NCBI GenBank assembly: GCA_963377175.1
Contig: CAUJNA010002146.1
Span: 646,001-710,000, forward strand
Direction of reading: 5' to 3'
DNA: 64,000 nt
DNA from: Effrenium voratum
Taxonomy: Eukaryota > Sar > Dinophyceae > Suessiales > Symbiodiniaceae
The position numbers and the translations under genes were made by a program. Each line of letters starts with the position of its first letter. The stretch's first letter is position 1. Below are positions 48,779-57,155 of this stretch, piece after piece. The notes under the pieces are model-generated. The model saw only the letters and a program-made list of their open reading frames with translations. It had not been told where the DNA came from and searched no databases.

Positions 48779-48918
48779 CTCGCGTCGTTGACGTGTTCCC
48801 CCACCAAAAAAACGGATCAAACCCTGCTTCAAAGACACTAGGGATGGGCTCTTCGAGGCATGGAGGGTATCTCATCCACTTGTAAAAGGGGGATATACCG
48901 CGCTGGTGGTATATATGG

Positions 48919-49012
48919 ATGTGGGTCAACATTAAACCGCCAGGGGATCGCAGGTTTCGGTCCATGTGTTCACATGCCAGGGCTCCATTTCCTGATTTTG
49001 GGTCCACAGCCA
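48919..49012. repeat. Family C introner-like element, copy 4
   Basis: ATGTGGGTCAACATTAAACC at the left and TTTTGGGTCCACAGCCA at the right. Its interior matches copy 3 (30.1 kb) in reverse. On the minus strand it begins at the GC donor ending the 49.0 kb exon. Confidence 0.7.
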
Positions 49013-49070
49013 CTTGGGGTTCGGGGGCCGAGAGAGTTCCCACGAAATGGTCTCTGGCAGCAACTGAAGA
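49013..49070 (-). CDS. Candidate exon, furthest upstream exon seen
   Basis: The minus frame reads ARDHFVGTLSAPEPQV and ends GTG|GC in phase 0 at a family C element, which matches the phase of the next exon (48,778). The gene's 5' end is not visible. If the AT-rich part is truly integrated, it would lie upstream of or inside this gene. Confidence 0.4.
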
Positions 49071-49440
49071 ACTGAAACCCGTAGACATACCGAATATATT
49101 TGGAGCACTCAAGGGTAACAAGGGGGTGCCGCAGCCCAACCCTGGGTGGTCCTTCTGGAGAAGTTCCCCTTGGCCCATGTTGGGTACAGATCTGATCGCC
49201 ATTTGCACAAGGCAGGACATTGGAGCTATGAGAGTCACCGTCCGATGATCGATCAGCTGAAAGAGGAATGGGAACCCAGTTGATTTGTCTGCCTGGACCT
49301 TCTGCCTTTGACTGGCTATTCGGGAGATCGTAGCACTTTTTGCCACAAAAAACCTGAAAGTCCTACAACTCTCAAAAACACACACTATTGACACTATTGA
49401 ATGCTTGGGGCCTTTGACAGATTAAAGCAAGATGACGGAA

Positions 49441-49500
49441 AGCGCTTCTTGAAGCGCTGGGAGTTAGTGTGCGAAGTTGTGGGGGGGGGGGGGGGGGGGG
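49441..49500. other. Composition boundary: hairpin plus run of 20 G
   Basis: AGCGCTTC-TT-GAAGCGCT (49,441-49,458) is a perfect hairpin. It is followed by G x20 at 49,481-49,500. Balanced DNA ends here and strongly AT-rich DNA begins on the next base. Confidence 0.8.
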
Positions 49501-49961
49501 AAAAAATAGTAAAAGGAGAATTCAAAGAATTATTCTTTCTACTATTTTTTTCCAACAGCAACACAACAAACAGAAAACAAAATCCAGAACAACAAGCAAA
49601 CAAAATAAATAATCACAACCAGCAACAAAAATATTTAATCACAGCATGCAACATTAAATAATTCAAACAAGCATACCAACAAAACAGCAACACTCTAAAT
49701 CATCAAAGAACCCAAACTCAAAAACACACATCAACAAAAAACAAAGCAACATACCAACAAAAAATATCACAAGAGTATCAAACAAAACAAAAACAAACAG
49801 CCAAAGCACGAAAAAATCAAAAGAGCATACCAAGTCTAAACAACGCACTTTGAAAGAGATAAGCAAATTATAATAATTCAATCTTTACAAACGATAAATA
49901 TATTACAATTATAACATATAATATTTTACATGTGATAATCATAGTATGATTAAACCTGTTT
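49501..49961. other. AT-rich, CAA-rich low-complexity stretch without a convincing gene
   Basis: The plus strand is dominated by CAACAAA and ACAAAAC units. The open frames are Asn/Gln-rich or Phe/Val-rich by composition only. Confidence 0.6.
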
Positions 49962-50384
49962 TTAGTGTTTCCAGTCTCCTATGTTGTTCCAAGAACTGCT
50001 CAAAATGTTTCTGATATTATACCAGATTAAGTTAACGTCATAATCTTTCATTGGTGCTCTTTGTTGTATTAAATAACGCAACACTGATACCAAAGTATAA
50101 TAATTACAATGCATTGTTGTCATTCCTCCTCTTTCATTAATACTATTACCATTACGTTTAACGAGTTCTTCTTTCATTATGTTTTCGTAAATCTCTTTTA
50201 TCCATTGATGATTTTGTTCTCCATACTCAGCAAACATATCTAGATATATATCTTTCATTGTTTTATCGTTTTTAATTACTTCAATGACTTGTTTATACGA
50301 TGGATAGGGATTATCCTTAATGAAACTCAATATTATCTTTCTATCCTGTTCCAGCTCTTCTTCTGTCACTCCTATCATTGGCAT
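49962..50384 (-). CDS. Hypothetical protein of the viral element, 140 aa
   Basis: An intact AT-rich gene beginning MPMIGVTEEELEQDRKIILS. It is predicted soluble and helical and has no recognised motif. ATG is preceded by the AT-rich leader (TTAATATAATAAG) typical of genes in this part. It is the first gene of a minus-strand group running to about 53.3 kb. Confidence 0.65.
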   Translation of the reverse strand: MPMIGVTEEELEQDRKIILSFIKDNPYPSYKQVIEVIKNDKTMKDIYLDMFAEYGEQNHQWIKEIYENIMKEELVKRNGNSINERGGMTTMHCNYYTLVSVLRYLIQQRAPMKDYDVNLIWYNIRNILSSSWNNIGDWKH

Positions 50385-50576
50385 TTTGCTCTTATTATAT
50401 TAAGCATTTATTCCTTTAAGTCATTTTACATTATAATTATAACATATAAGGGTATAAATGTTATAATCATAGTATGGTTATAATTTAAACACCTACATTT
50501 GTTGCACTCAACATCTACATATGTTGTGTTCAACATGTACATGTCCTCAAGAAAACATGGGTTGTTCCATTGCTCA

Positions 50577-50700
50577 AATGTACACATGTTCAACCCAACA
50601 TATACATATGTTCATTCCAACATATACATATGTTCAACCCAACATATACATATGTTCAACCCAACATATACATATGTTCAACCCAACATATACATATGTG
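50577..50700. repeat. Tandem array of 22-base palindromic units
   Basis: About five units of CAACCCAACATATACATATGTT type. Each contains the near-palindrome ACATATACATATGT (6-base arms, 2-base centre). Diverged half-units continue to about 50,835 (GGAACTCCACATCC, GTAGAGCCCCACATC). Confidence 0.85.
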
Positions 50701-51016
50701 GAACTCCACATCCACATCATCCACTACATTCACCTTTTGAATGTGGAACCCCACATATGTATATGTACAACCCCACATCCACATATGTAGAGCTCCACAT
50801 CAGAATATGTAGAGCCCCACATCAGAATATGTAGGGCCCTGCCCTGTTTGACAATTGGTGAGAGTTTCCTGATATATCTATATGAATATTGGTGCTTTTT
50901 AAAATTGATAAACTATGGAAGGCTAATGTCTTCATCTAAATCTAATTCGTCCATCTCTTCACACACTTAGAGCTGAAAAAACAGTTTGCGATGCAACCAG
51001 AGGAGCCGACACCAAG

Positions 51017-51095
51017 CACGGATGGCGCACACACCAACACGGATGGCGCACACACCAAAAACGGATGGCGCACACACCAAAATGGTGTGTGCTCA
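51017..51095. repeat. Three 20-base tandem units followed by an inverted part-copy
   Basis: ACGGATGGCGCACACACCAA occurs three times. The array ends in AATGGTGTGTGCTC, which is complementary to the GCACACACCA part. It is much richer in G and C than its surroundings. The interval 50,836-51,142 holds no other feature. Confidence 0.85.
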
Positions 51096-51142
51096 TTTTG
51101 GCTGGGTTTTCAAGTTTCAAGCCCAACCCCAAACCTAAATCC

Positions 51143-51757
51143 TTAATCCGTCAAACTCACCAACATTTCACAAATTAATTCGCTCGGTATTTTGTATAAA
51201 TCTTCCTGTTTATGTATTGTTGGATTGTCTCCCCATTTTTCCTTAGTGCCTGATGGAAGCCGTTGTGCTGTTTCAATATGTTTATTATTCCTGATGTTGC
51301 CACAATCCTTTTTACATAATTCTCTAGGTTTCCAAGTTGTAATGTTATTCCAGAGCCTAGTGCGTTTTCTGTAAGGCATTCCATATTTACAGTAATCTAC
51401 ATCTTTAAAACCAAACTCATCCATAAACTCCTGATTTTTTAATACTCCAGTTTGTGGATTTTCGATTACAAAATATTTAGGATTGAAATATTTGATAATC
51501 GCAATAGTTTTTAAGACAATATTATTTGCATATTCGATATTCCTAGTTCCCCTAGTTTTTGCTACACTGTATTCAGTGCATGGAGGACTACTCCAAATAA
51601 AATCAAAATGGTTTCTGTCAAACTGTTTGTAATCCCACTCCAAAATATCAGTGTTGATATCAGCATTTTTCAAGTCTAATGATATTACGTTAAATCCAAG
51701 CGACTTTGCTATGGTTCCGACGCTTTTTGTTCCGCTAAATAATTCTAATAAATTCAT
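51143..51757 (-). CDS. DNA (cytosine-5) methyltransferase
   Basis: 204 aa. It transfers a methyl group from S-adenosylmethionine to C5 of cytosine in DNA. The motifs are in order: motif I LELFSGTKSVG (residues 3-13, AdoMet binding), motif IV IWSSPPCTEYS (catalytic Cys in PPC, ~57-67), motif VI YFVIENP (~94-100), and motif VIII YGMPYRKRTRLW (~125-136). The target-recognition part and motifs IX-X are short or absent, as in small viral and phage enzymes. It could mask viral DNA from host nucleases or mark it. It is transcribed with its minus-strand neighbours. Confidence 0.9.
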   Translation of the reverse strand: MNLLELFSGTKSVGTIAKSLGFNVISLDLKNADINTDILEWDYKQFDRNHFDFIWSSPPCTEYSVAKTRGTRNIEYANNIVLKTIAIIKYFNPKYFVIENPQTGVLKNQEFMDEFGFKDVDYCKYGMPYRKRTRLWNNITTWKPRELCKKDCGNIRNNKHIETAQRLPSGTKEKWGDNPTIHKQEDLYKIPSELICEMLVSLTD

Positions 51758-51782
51758 TTATTAGAATTATTTAGATTATTAA

Positions 51783-52022
51783 TTATTCAAATAATGCATA
51801 TGCTCCATCATCATTTTTTGAAATTTTATAATAGTCTAATGTTTGTTGCTTTGGTTGCTTGATTTTTCCTGTATTCAACATTTCACAGTATTTCTTTTGC
51901 TTTGTAGGGTAGTCGCCCGTTGGTCTTCTTATAGATTTTGCTTGAAATATCTTTTCGATTTTTTCCTTCTCCTGCTGTTCGCTTTCAACTGGTTTCATTT
52001 TGTCATCAATGGATTTAATCAT
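51783..52022 (-). CDS. Hypothetical protein, 79 aa
   Basis: Intact, highly charged (MIKSIDDKMKPVESEQQEKE). It contains QAKSIRRPTGDYPTKQKKY and ends in an acidic tail. It lies 25 bases upstream of the methyltransferase on the same strand. Not recognised. Confidence 0.55.
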   Translation of the reverse strand: MIKSIDDKMKPVESEQQEKEKIEKIFQAKSIRRPTGDYPTKQKKYCEMLNTGKIKQPKQQTLDYYKISKNDDGAYALFE

Positions 52023-52027
52023 ATCAT

Positions 52028-52105
52028 TTAAGGTTTTAATATTTTACCAATTAATGTTATCTTCTTCATTAAATCATTAATAGTATAATTCTCATTTTCA
52101 GACAT
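52028..52105 (-). CDS. Possible 25-aa peptide
   Basis: ATG to TAA on the minus strand, MSENENYTINDLMKKITLIG and five more residues. It ends within a few bases of the next start (52,022). It may be a real leader-type peptide or chance. Confidence 0.25.
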   Translation of the reverse strand: MSENENYTINDLMKKITLIGKILKP

Positions 52106-52185
52106 TACTATATATTTATTTAGATAATTATTTATTTAATTATACATTTATAAAGTGCAATTATGTTAAATCTACTCTTTAAATA

Positions 52186-52551
52186 CTAATTTTTCATCAT
52201 TTGTTTAACAGTTTCCTGTGTTTCGTTTTCATTATTATCGGTTGGTGTTGCTTGCCTACCAAATTTAAAAGTTATACTATGGACATCAGTTTCTAAGTTG
52301 ATACTGTCTTTAGTTTTATCAATATTCATTTTCTTATCATTTTTACTTATTTTGAAACTTGTCGGAATACATGAACATTTACATGTTTTATTATTTTTTA
52401 TTTCTAATTCATTTTTAAGTTCCAACATCTTTTTGCACATAGGACAAGCAATCTCAAATACTGATGTTTCTTTAACAATTTCTCCGCTATCTTCATCTGT
52501 TGAAGAAACACTTAAACCTATCTTATTCTTTTTGGTTTTCTTTTTTGGCAT
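52186..52551 (-). CDS. Hypothetical zinc-ribbon-like protein, 121 aa
   Basis: The N-terminus is lysine-rich (MPKKKTKKNK). The middle holds CPMCKKM and, about 20 residues later, CKCSC, a possible zinc-binding ribbon. The C-terminus is Asn/Thr-rich. It may bind nucleic acid. Confidence 0.6.
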   Translation of the reverse strand: MPKKKTKKNKIGLSVSSTDEDSGEIVKETSVFEIACPMCKKMLELKNELEIKNNKTCKCSCIPTSFKISKNDKKMNIDKTKDSINLETDVHSITFKFGRQATPTDNNENETQETVKQMMKN

Positions 52552-52711
52552 TTATATTAATATTTATATTTTTAATATATTGTATCAAAAACTTAATTAA
52601 TTCTAAAATAAAACAACATATTTTTTTACATCTATTATCAGTTATGACAACCCGTTCTATATTTTCTACTTCATTTATTATATCAATATAATCCGAATAA
52701 CTCATATTCAT
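52523..52711 (-). CDS. Hypothetical small protein, 62 aa, possible membrane segment
   Basis: MNMSYSDYIDIINEVENIER, then a hydrophobic CCFILELIKFLIQYI segment. It overlaps the start of the next gene by 29 bases, as is common in compact viral genomes. Confidence 0.45.
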   Translation of the reverse strand: MNMSYSDYIDIINEVENIERVVITDNRCKKICCFILELIKFLIQYIKNINININAKKENQKE

Positions 52712-52943
52712 ATAAATAATAAGATAAAATAGTTATTTAATCTTATTATTTTCATGCATAATAGAATATTGGTGGGGCTCAGCACTGGGGTTTTCTTTAC
52801 AATGCATCAAACTAATTAGCTTCAATGCTTATTGATTGAAAACAATGGACGCATCGGCGATGCCTCGCGAAGCTTCGCGACAGCCTGTTCCATTTTTATG
52901 ATATTCACTGCCAGCATATCATAAAAAAGAGGTTCCATTAATA
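52712..52943. other. Intergenic stretch with a mobile-looking palindrome
   Basis: A gene-free spacer between minus-strand genes. The GC-rich block 52,849-52,883 contains the 16-base perfect palindrome TCGCGAAGCTTCGCGA (52,865-52,880). A related 36-base block lies inside the gene at 60.5 kb. Confidence 0.7.
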
Positions 52944-53297
52944 TTAAATAGAATATGTATTTAAACTATTTTCTTTAGTAAGTTTTATTGCAGTTGATAG
53001 ACTAACATCTCTAATATTAATATCAATAACTTCTTGTACACTATTTATCATTTCATTTGTATACATATCGGGATAATCTTTCATAAAATTTACTAACTTT
53101 CTAAAATTAAAATCTAGGTTATTGTCATTTTCAATTGAGGACTTGGATACTACGATATTTTGTTTTTTAATTGCAGATAAAAAGTATAACATTGTATCAT
53201 AATATATTTGTTCAGTGTCGGGCACTAAGATATCACCAAATTTATATATCCTCCGAATACTAGCCACTTCACTTAAATTAATAGATTCTATTGCCAT
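52944..53297 (-). CDS. Hypothetical protein, 117 aa
   Basis: Intact (MAIESINLSEVASIRRIYKF), helical, no recognised motif. It is divergent from the packaging ATPase, with about 60 bases of AT-rich DNA between their starts, which probably holds both promoters. Confidence 0.6.
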   Translation of the reverse strand: MAIESINLSEVASIRRIYKFGDILVPDTEQIYYDTMLYFLSAIKKQNIVVSKSSIENDNNLDFNFRKLVNFMKDYPDMYTNEMINSVQEVIDINIRDVSLSTAIKLTKENSLNTYSI

Positions 53298-53357
53298 TAT
53301 GATATAATTATATTATATGTTTTTTATTTTATAAGTATTTATAATATTATTTTTATT

Positions 53358-54125
53358 ATGCCTGATGTAAAACCAATTGATGAAATCAAATATGACTTTA
53401 AGCAAAGTAAGCATGAGGTTGTCCCTAAATTGCCTATGAGAGCTATGATTGTCGGACCATCTGGAAGTGGAAAATCAACTTTACTTGTATCAATGATACT
53501 TGATATTTATAGAGGTGCATTTGAAAGAATTTTTATCTGGTCTCCATCAGTAAATTTGGATAGTATTTGGTTGCCAGTGAAGAAATACATTAAGGAAGGT
53601 TTGAAAGTAGATAATGATAAAGAACCGTGTTGGTGGGATGAGTTCAATGTTGAAGATTTAGAAAGAGTTATAGAAACTCAAAATAAAATAATTGAATACC
53701 AGAAAAAACAAGGAACGAAGAAATTATTTAATATTTTGGTAATTTTGGATGATGTATCTGATAATCCAGCAATAACAAGAAATAACAAATTGTTAAATTC
53801 TTTATTTTGTAGAGGTCGTCATAGTGGAATATCAACACTTGTAAGTCTTCAAAAATCATCAACCGTACCACCAATTATTAGAGTAAATATAAGTCATTTG
53901 TTTTATTATAAAGTTAGAAATTTTAAAGAGATAGAAATATTGCAAGATGAATTATCAGCAATTGTTAGAAGCGATAATTTACATGAAAGCAAGAAACTAA
54001 TTTATAAAATATATGAGACTGCCACTGATGAACCGCATAGTTTTTTATATATTAACCTTTTAGAAAAGAACCCAGATAAAATGTTTATGAAAAAGTTTTC
54101 TCAATATTTGAAAATTACTAATTAA
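53358..54125 (+). CDS. A32-like genome-packaging ATPase (FtsK/HerA superfamily)
   Basis: 255 aa. It powers translocation of the viral genome into the capsid. The Walker A motif GPSGSGKST is at residues 34-42. The Walker B strand NILVILDDVSD is near residues 125-135, and a downstream sensor-like segment reads LFCRGRHSGISTLVSLQ. The length and layout match the packaging ATPases of polinton-like viruses, virophages and other Bamfordvirae. It starts the plus-strand group. Confidence 0.9.
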   Translation: MPDVKPIDEIKYDFKQSKHEVVPKLPMRAMIVGPSGSGKSTLLVSMILDIYRGAFERIFIWSPSVNLDSIWLPVKKYIKEGLKVDNDKEPCWWDEFNVEDLERVIETQNKIIEYQKKQGTKKLFNILVILDDVSDNPAITRNNKLLNSLFCRGRHSGISTLVSLQKSSTVPPIIRVNISHLFYYKVRNFKEIEILQDELSAIVRSDNLHESKKLIYKIYETATDEPHSFLYINLLEKNPDKMFMKKFSQYLKITN

Positions 54126-54168
54126 ATAATTAAATAATTAAATAATTAAATATATTATATTATATTAT

Positions 54169-54678
54169 ATGATATTTTATGATTTACCAATAGAAATTAA
54201 AAACCTTGTATTGTCTTATAATTTAGGCGATGTTAGATTATTAAAAATAAAAAATAATAATATTACTAAAAATTATATTAACAAATATAAACCAGTATAT
54301 AAATCTTACACATTAAATAACATACATTATTTTGAAATTGATAATATCAATATTAATAATGGAATATCATATATTTTTAATTTAAGTGAGTTAGATAAAT
54401 TACATCAAAAAAATAAACCATTAAAAATATTTATTGAATATGATATATTTGTTACATTTAGCTCGTTTACTCGTTGGTTTCATGTGTGTAATCGAACTTT
54501 AATATCAATTAATTTATTTGATATTTATTATTTTCTTAATAAAGACCTTCATAAAGTTAAATTAGTGTATGCGAGTGATGTGGTTAATTTTATTTCATTA
54601 CAAGTGAAAAAAATAACTATTAAAGTCATCAATGAAGATGACCAAATTATTATTGATGACTTTTATTTTTATCTTTAA
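54169..54678 (+). CDS. Hypothetical protein with an F-box-like N-terminus, 169 aa
   Basis: FYDLPIEIKNLVLSYNLGDV at residues 3-22 resembles the F-box-like 'LP.EI...I(L)' start seen in many giant-virus proteins. The rest is Asn/Ile-rich with no repeat. If it is an F-box it could recruit host ubiquitin ligase, but this is speculative. Confidence 0.55.
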   Translation: MIFYDLPIEIKNLVLSYNLGDVRLLKIKNNNITKNYINKYKPVYKSYTLNNIHYFEIDNININNGISYIFNLSELDKLHQKNKPLKIFIEYDIFVTFSSFTRWFHVCNRTLISINLFDIYYFLNKDLHKVKLVYASDVVNFISLQVKKITIKVINEDDQIIIDDFYFYL

Positions 54679-54715
54679 ATTAATAGCATTAAACCATAGG
54701 CTTAATGTCATTAAT

Positions 54716-54928
54716 TCAGAACAAACTATAACTACACAAATTTAACGCTGGTAATTTATATATTAATTTGTCACTTTTTACTTTCTCCAGTTTTTCTAAT
54801 CTTTCACTCATTTGCTTAATTGCTTTTAATTGTAATTTATCAATATTACTTAAATCTAATTGTTCTACATCAATATCATTAATTTTATCAATAGATGAAG
54901 TTTCAATATTACTATTTGAATTACCCAT
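54716..54928 (-). CDS. Hypothetical 70-aa protein, possibly N-myristoylated
   Basis: Starts MGNSNSN, a good N-myristoylation consensus (G2, S6), followed by an acidic, coiled-coil-like stretch (LKAIKQMSERLEKLEKVK). It may attach to a membrane. Confidence 0.55.
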   Translation of the reverse strand: MGNSNSNIETSSIDKINDIDVEQLDLSNIDKLQLKAIKQMSERLEKLEKVKSDKLIYKLPALNLCSYSLF

Positions 54929-54974
54929 TTATATATTATTATTTTAGATTATAATATAATACAAAAATAAATAT

Positions 54975-55292
54975 TCAAAGGTATACAATACAATAATAAA
55001 TATTCAAAGGAATTAGAATAGGCCAACAAAACCCCCACATAATAGGAGTACATAACATACAACACTTATGTGTTCGCCTGTCGAATTCCTCTTCTCTTCT
55101 TTGTCTTTTTAATTCTTTAATATATTCATCAAATTTAGAATGACTAAAATTACATTTTTTATTATTACATTTATCTAATGTAAATTCATCTTTATTTAAC
55201 TTAGTAATTATACAACCACAATAACAAGTTTTTTCTCTCATACTATCATTCTTAGATAATACTTCTATTTTAACTTTCCTGTCAATGTCCAT
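54975..55292 (-). CDS. Hypothetical Cys-rich protein with a C-terminal membrane segment, 105 aa
   Basis: CYCGC and CNNKKC suggest a small zinc-binding module at residues 23-47. A basic stretch (KELKRQRREEEFDRR) and a Cys/Trp-rich hydrophobic tail (MWGFCWPILIPLNIYYCIVY) follow. Confidence 0.55.
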   Translation of the reverse strand: MDIDRKVKIEVLSKNDSMREKTCYCGCIITKLNKDEFTLDKCNNKKCNFSHSKFDEYIKELKRQRREEEFDRRTHKCCMLCTPIMWGFCWPILIPLNIYYCIVYL

Positions 55293-55358
55293 ATATATAT
55301 CTAGATATATTAATTATTTATTTAATTATTTATATATTTATTTACTTATATATTTAAA

Positions 55359-56204
55359 TTATTTTTTTTCTTTTTTAAATTCCTTGATTTCTTTTTCAAG
55401 TTTATCTACTTTATCATGTAATTCTAATACTGCTTTATGAACTAACACGGGTAAAACTAAATAATTCAATCCTAAATACTCTCTGTCTTTACTAACAACA
55501 TTTTCAAATTCTTTAGGGATTGCTTTTAATACTTCATCTGCTATATATCCTATATGAGTTTTACCGCCATCATTTCTATCGTGTCTTTTAAACTTCTTCG
55601 GTTTAAATTTCTTAATAACATTCATACAATTAGATTTGATATTGTCTATATCATATTTCAATCTTGAATCAGATGAATCAACAAACGTTCCGTTGATGGT
55701 TTCTGTTGTTGCTGTTAAATCTATATTAGTTCCTGTTGATGGTTCAATTAAATTACACAACATTTTTTTCGTTCCTGCAACTGTTACATTTTCATTAAAA
55801 GTCGATGGAGCATTATTTGTAAAACTTTCAGTATTTACTGTAGTTCCAAATGTCTTATCAATAGATAATAAAACTGAAGGTGTACTTGAAGCATCTGAAA
55901 CTCTAAAAGCTGTGTTTGATGTTCTGAATATTACATCAATTGTAGATAAATTAGTTCCATCATGATAAGTTGATATTTCACTTGTTCCCATTTTAATATC
56001 AGTTCCAGTAGTCATTGAAATATTATTTAAAAATGAAACCGTTGTTAAATCGAATGATTGAATGGTATTAGTTGCTAAATATGCATTTTGAACTGCTAGG
56101 TTAGTATCAACGGTCACTAATGTTCCACCATTAGGCGCTATATGATTGCTTCTTAATGCTCCATTAGTTTTAACATAAACATCATCAGCAAATAAATTAC
56201 CCAT
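55359..56204 (-). CDS. Fibre-like protein with C-terminal peptidase S74 chaperone domain
   Basis: 281 aa. The N-terminal ~175 residues are Thr/Asn/Ser-rich beta-type text, typical of a trimeric fibre. From residue ~178, SDSRLKYDIDNI starts the intramolecular chaperone domain (S74), with GKTHIGYIADEV, then YLGLNYLVLPVLVHKAV, and a terminal coiled coil (ELHDKVDKLEKEIKEFKKEK). S74 domains trimerise fibres and then cut themselves off at the serine in the SD.R motif. It is likely a receptor-binding spike on the virion. Confidence 0.85.
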   Translation of the reverse strand: MGNLFADDVYVKTNGALRSNHIAPNGGTLVTVDTNLAVQNAYLATNTIQSFDLTTVSFLNNISMTTGTDIKMGTSEISTYHDGTNLSTIDVIFRTSNTAFRVSDASSTPSVLLSIDKTFGTTVNTESFTNNAPSTFNENVTVAGTKKMLCNLIEPSTGTNIDLTATTETINGTFVDSSDSRLKYDIDNIKSNCMNVIKKFKPKKFKRHDRNDGGKTHIGYIADEVLKAIPKEFENVVSKDREYLGLNYLVLPVLVHKAVLELHDKVDKLEKEIKEFKKEKK

Positions 56205-56303
56205 AAAATCAGCAGATAATAGAAAAATATTATATTATTCTATTATTAAATTAATTTATTTTAAAGTGTGAATAATCTATAACTTCTTTTTTAGATTTTT
56301 TAT

Positions 56304-56441
56304 TTAATAGTTTTTAGTTTTATTTTTAATATTATTATTTTCAACCTTATAATTAGGTTCATCCTCTACAATCTTTTTAATGTCATCATAACTGACTTTC
56401 TTTTTAGGATTTATAGTATTTTTTATATCATTATTAGGCAT
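56304..56441 (-). CDS. Possible 45-aa protein
   Basis: ATG to TAA on the minus strand, MPNNDIKNTINPKKKVSYDD, IKKIVEDEPNY and an Asn/Lys-rich tail. It sits between the lipase and the fibre, in the same direction, and is too charged to be random AT text. The interval 56,205-56,303 is otherwise empty. Confidence 0.4.
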   Translation of the reverse strand: MPNNDIKNTINPKKKVSYDDIKKIVEDEPNYKVENNNIKNKTKNY

Positions 56442-56452
56442 TATATATAAGA

Positions 56453-57111
56453 CTACAAAATTTCCTTTACAGGTTCAATGCTTCTTGATACGTCCTTGCC
56501 AGTATCACCATATAATGAGTGTTGATGATTTGTTAATGGGTTAAAACCTCCTCTGTTTGATGTTATACTGCCTCTATCTAAAATACTGACTATATCTCCA
56601 AAATTTCTTAGGCTTGTGTAGTTGTCATCGTTTTTGTTTGACATTGAAACAAAAGGAGCACCGTACGTTTTCAAACGAATATTTCTATCAGGATTTTCTT
56701 TTAAATATTTAGCACAGAAGCTGATGCTCCAAGACTATGACTAATCACTTCAGTTACATTATGGTTTTCATCAAGTATATCGCTAATATCTCTATACCTT
56801 TCACTGAATGAACTTAAACCAAATGGAATTGTAATATCACTTAAAATATCATTAATATTTGATTTAATATTAGACTTACCAAATGTTCCAGCAACATATA
56901 GTTTATTATTATCTAAATAATAACCTTTACCATTTGTATATGCTTTGTTTAATCCTTCTGTGTCAGATAAATTATTATTATATTTAGGATTGAATAATGA
57001 TTTTTCTTGTTGAATTTCATTAATTATTTTTCTATACATTTCACTATGACCTTGATGAAGCGGATTGTATGATTTTAATTTTCCTTCTTTTAAATAATAT
57101 TTATTCTTCAT
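56453..57111 (-). pseudogene. Lipase / alpha-beta hydrolase, interrupted by a frameshift
   Basis: The N-terminal part (57,111-56,701) reads to VISHSLGASASVL, the nucleophile elbow G/S-x-S-x-G of lipases, and then hits a stop. The C-terminal part continues in another frame from about 56,712 (KYLKENPDRNIRLKTYGAPF, then the FGDIVSILD acid and the NHQHSLYGD histidine region) to 56,453. One base is missing relative to an open gene. Both halves are well conserved, so the lesion is recent or a base-calling error. A lipase could help the virion cross or leave host membranes. Confidence 0.75.
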
Positions 57112-57155
57112 TATATTAATTATTGATATTTTTTATCTAATTAATTAATATAACT

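Noticed and set aside
49401..49661. Open frame crossing the G20 run
   Set aside because: It depends on the exact G count and joins two unrelated compositions, so it is not a gene.
49663..49881. Phe/Val/Cys-rich minus frame of 72 codons
   Set aside because: It is the shadow of a CAA/ACAAA low-complexity tract and is not membrane-protein-like beyond composition.
50577..50835. Possible CRISPR array
   Set aside because: The units abut without unique spacers; this is a simple tandem palindrome array in eukaryotic or viral DNA.
55636..55965. Plus-strand frame of 109 codons
   Set aside because: It is antisense to the fibre gene, which has clear S74 motifs.
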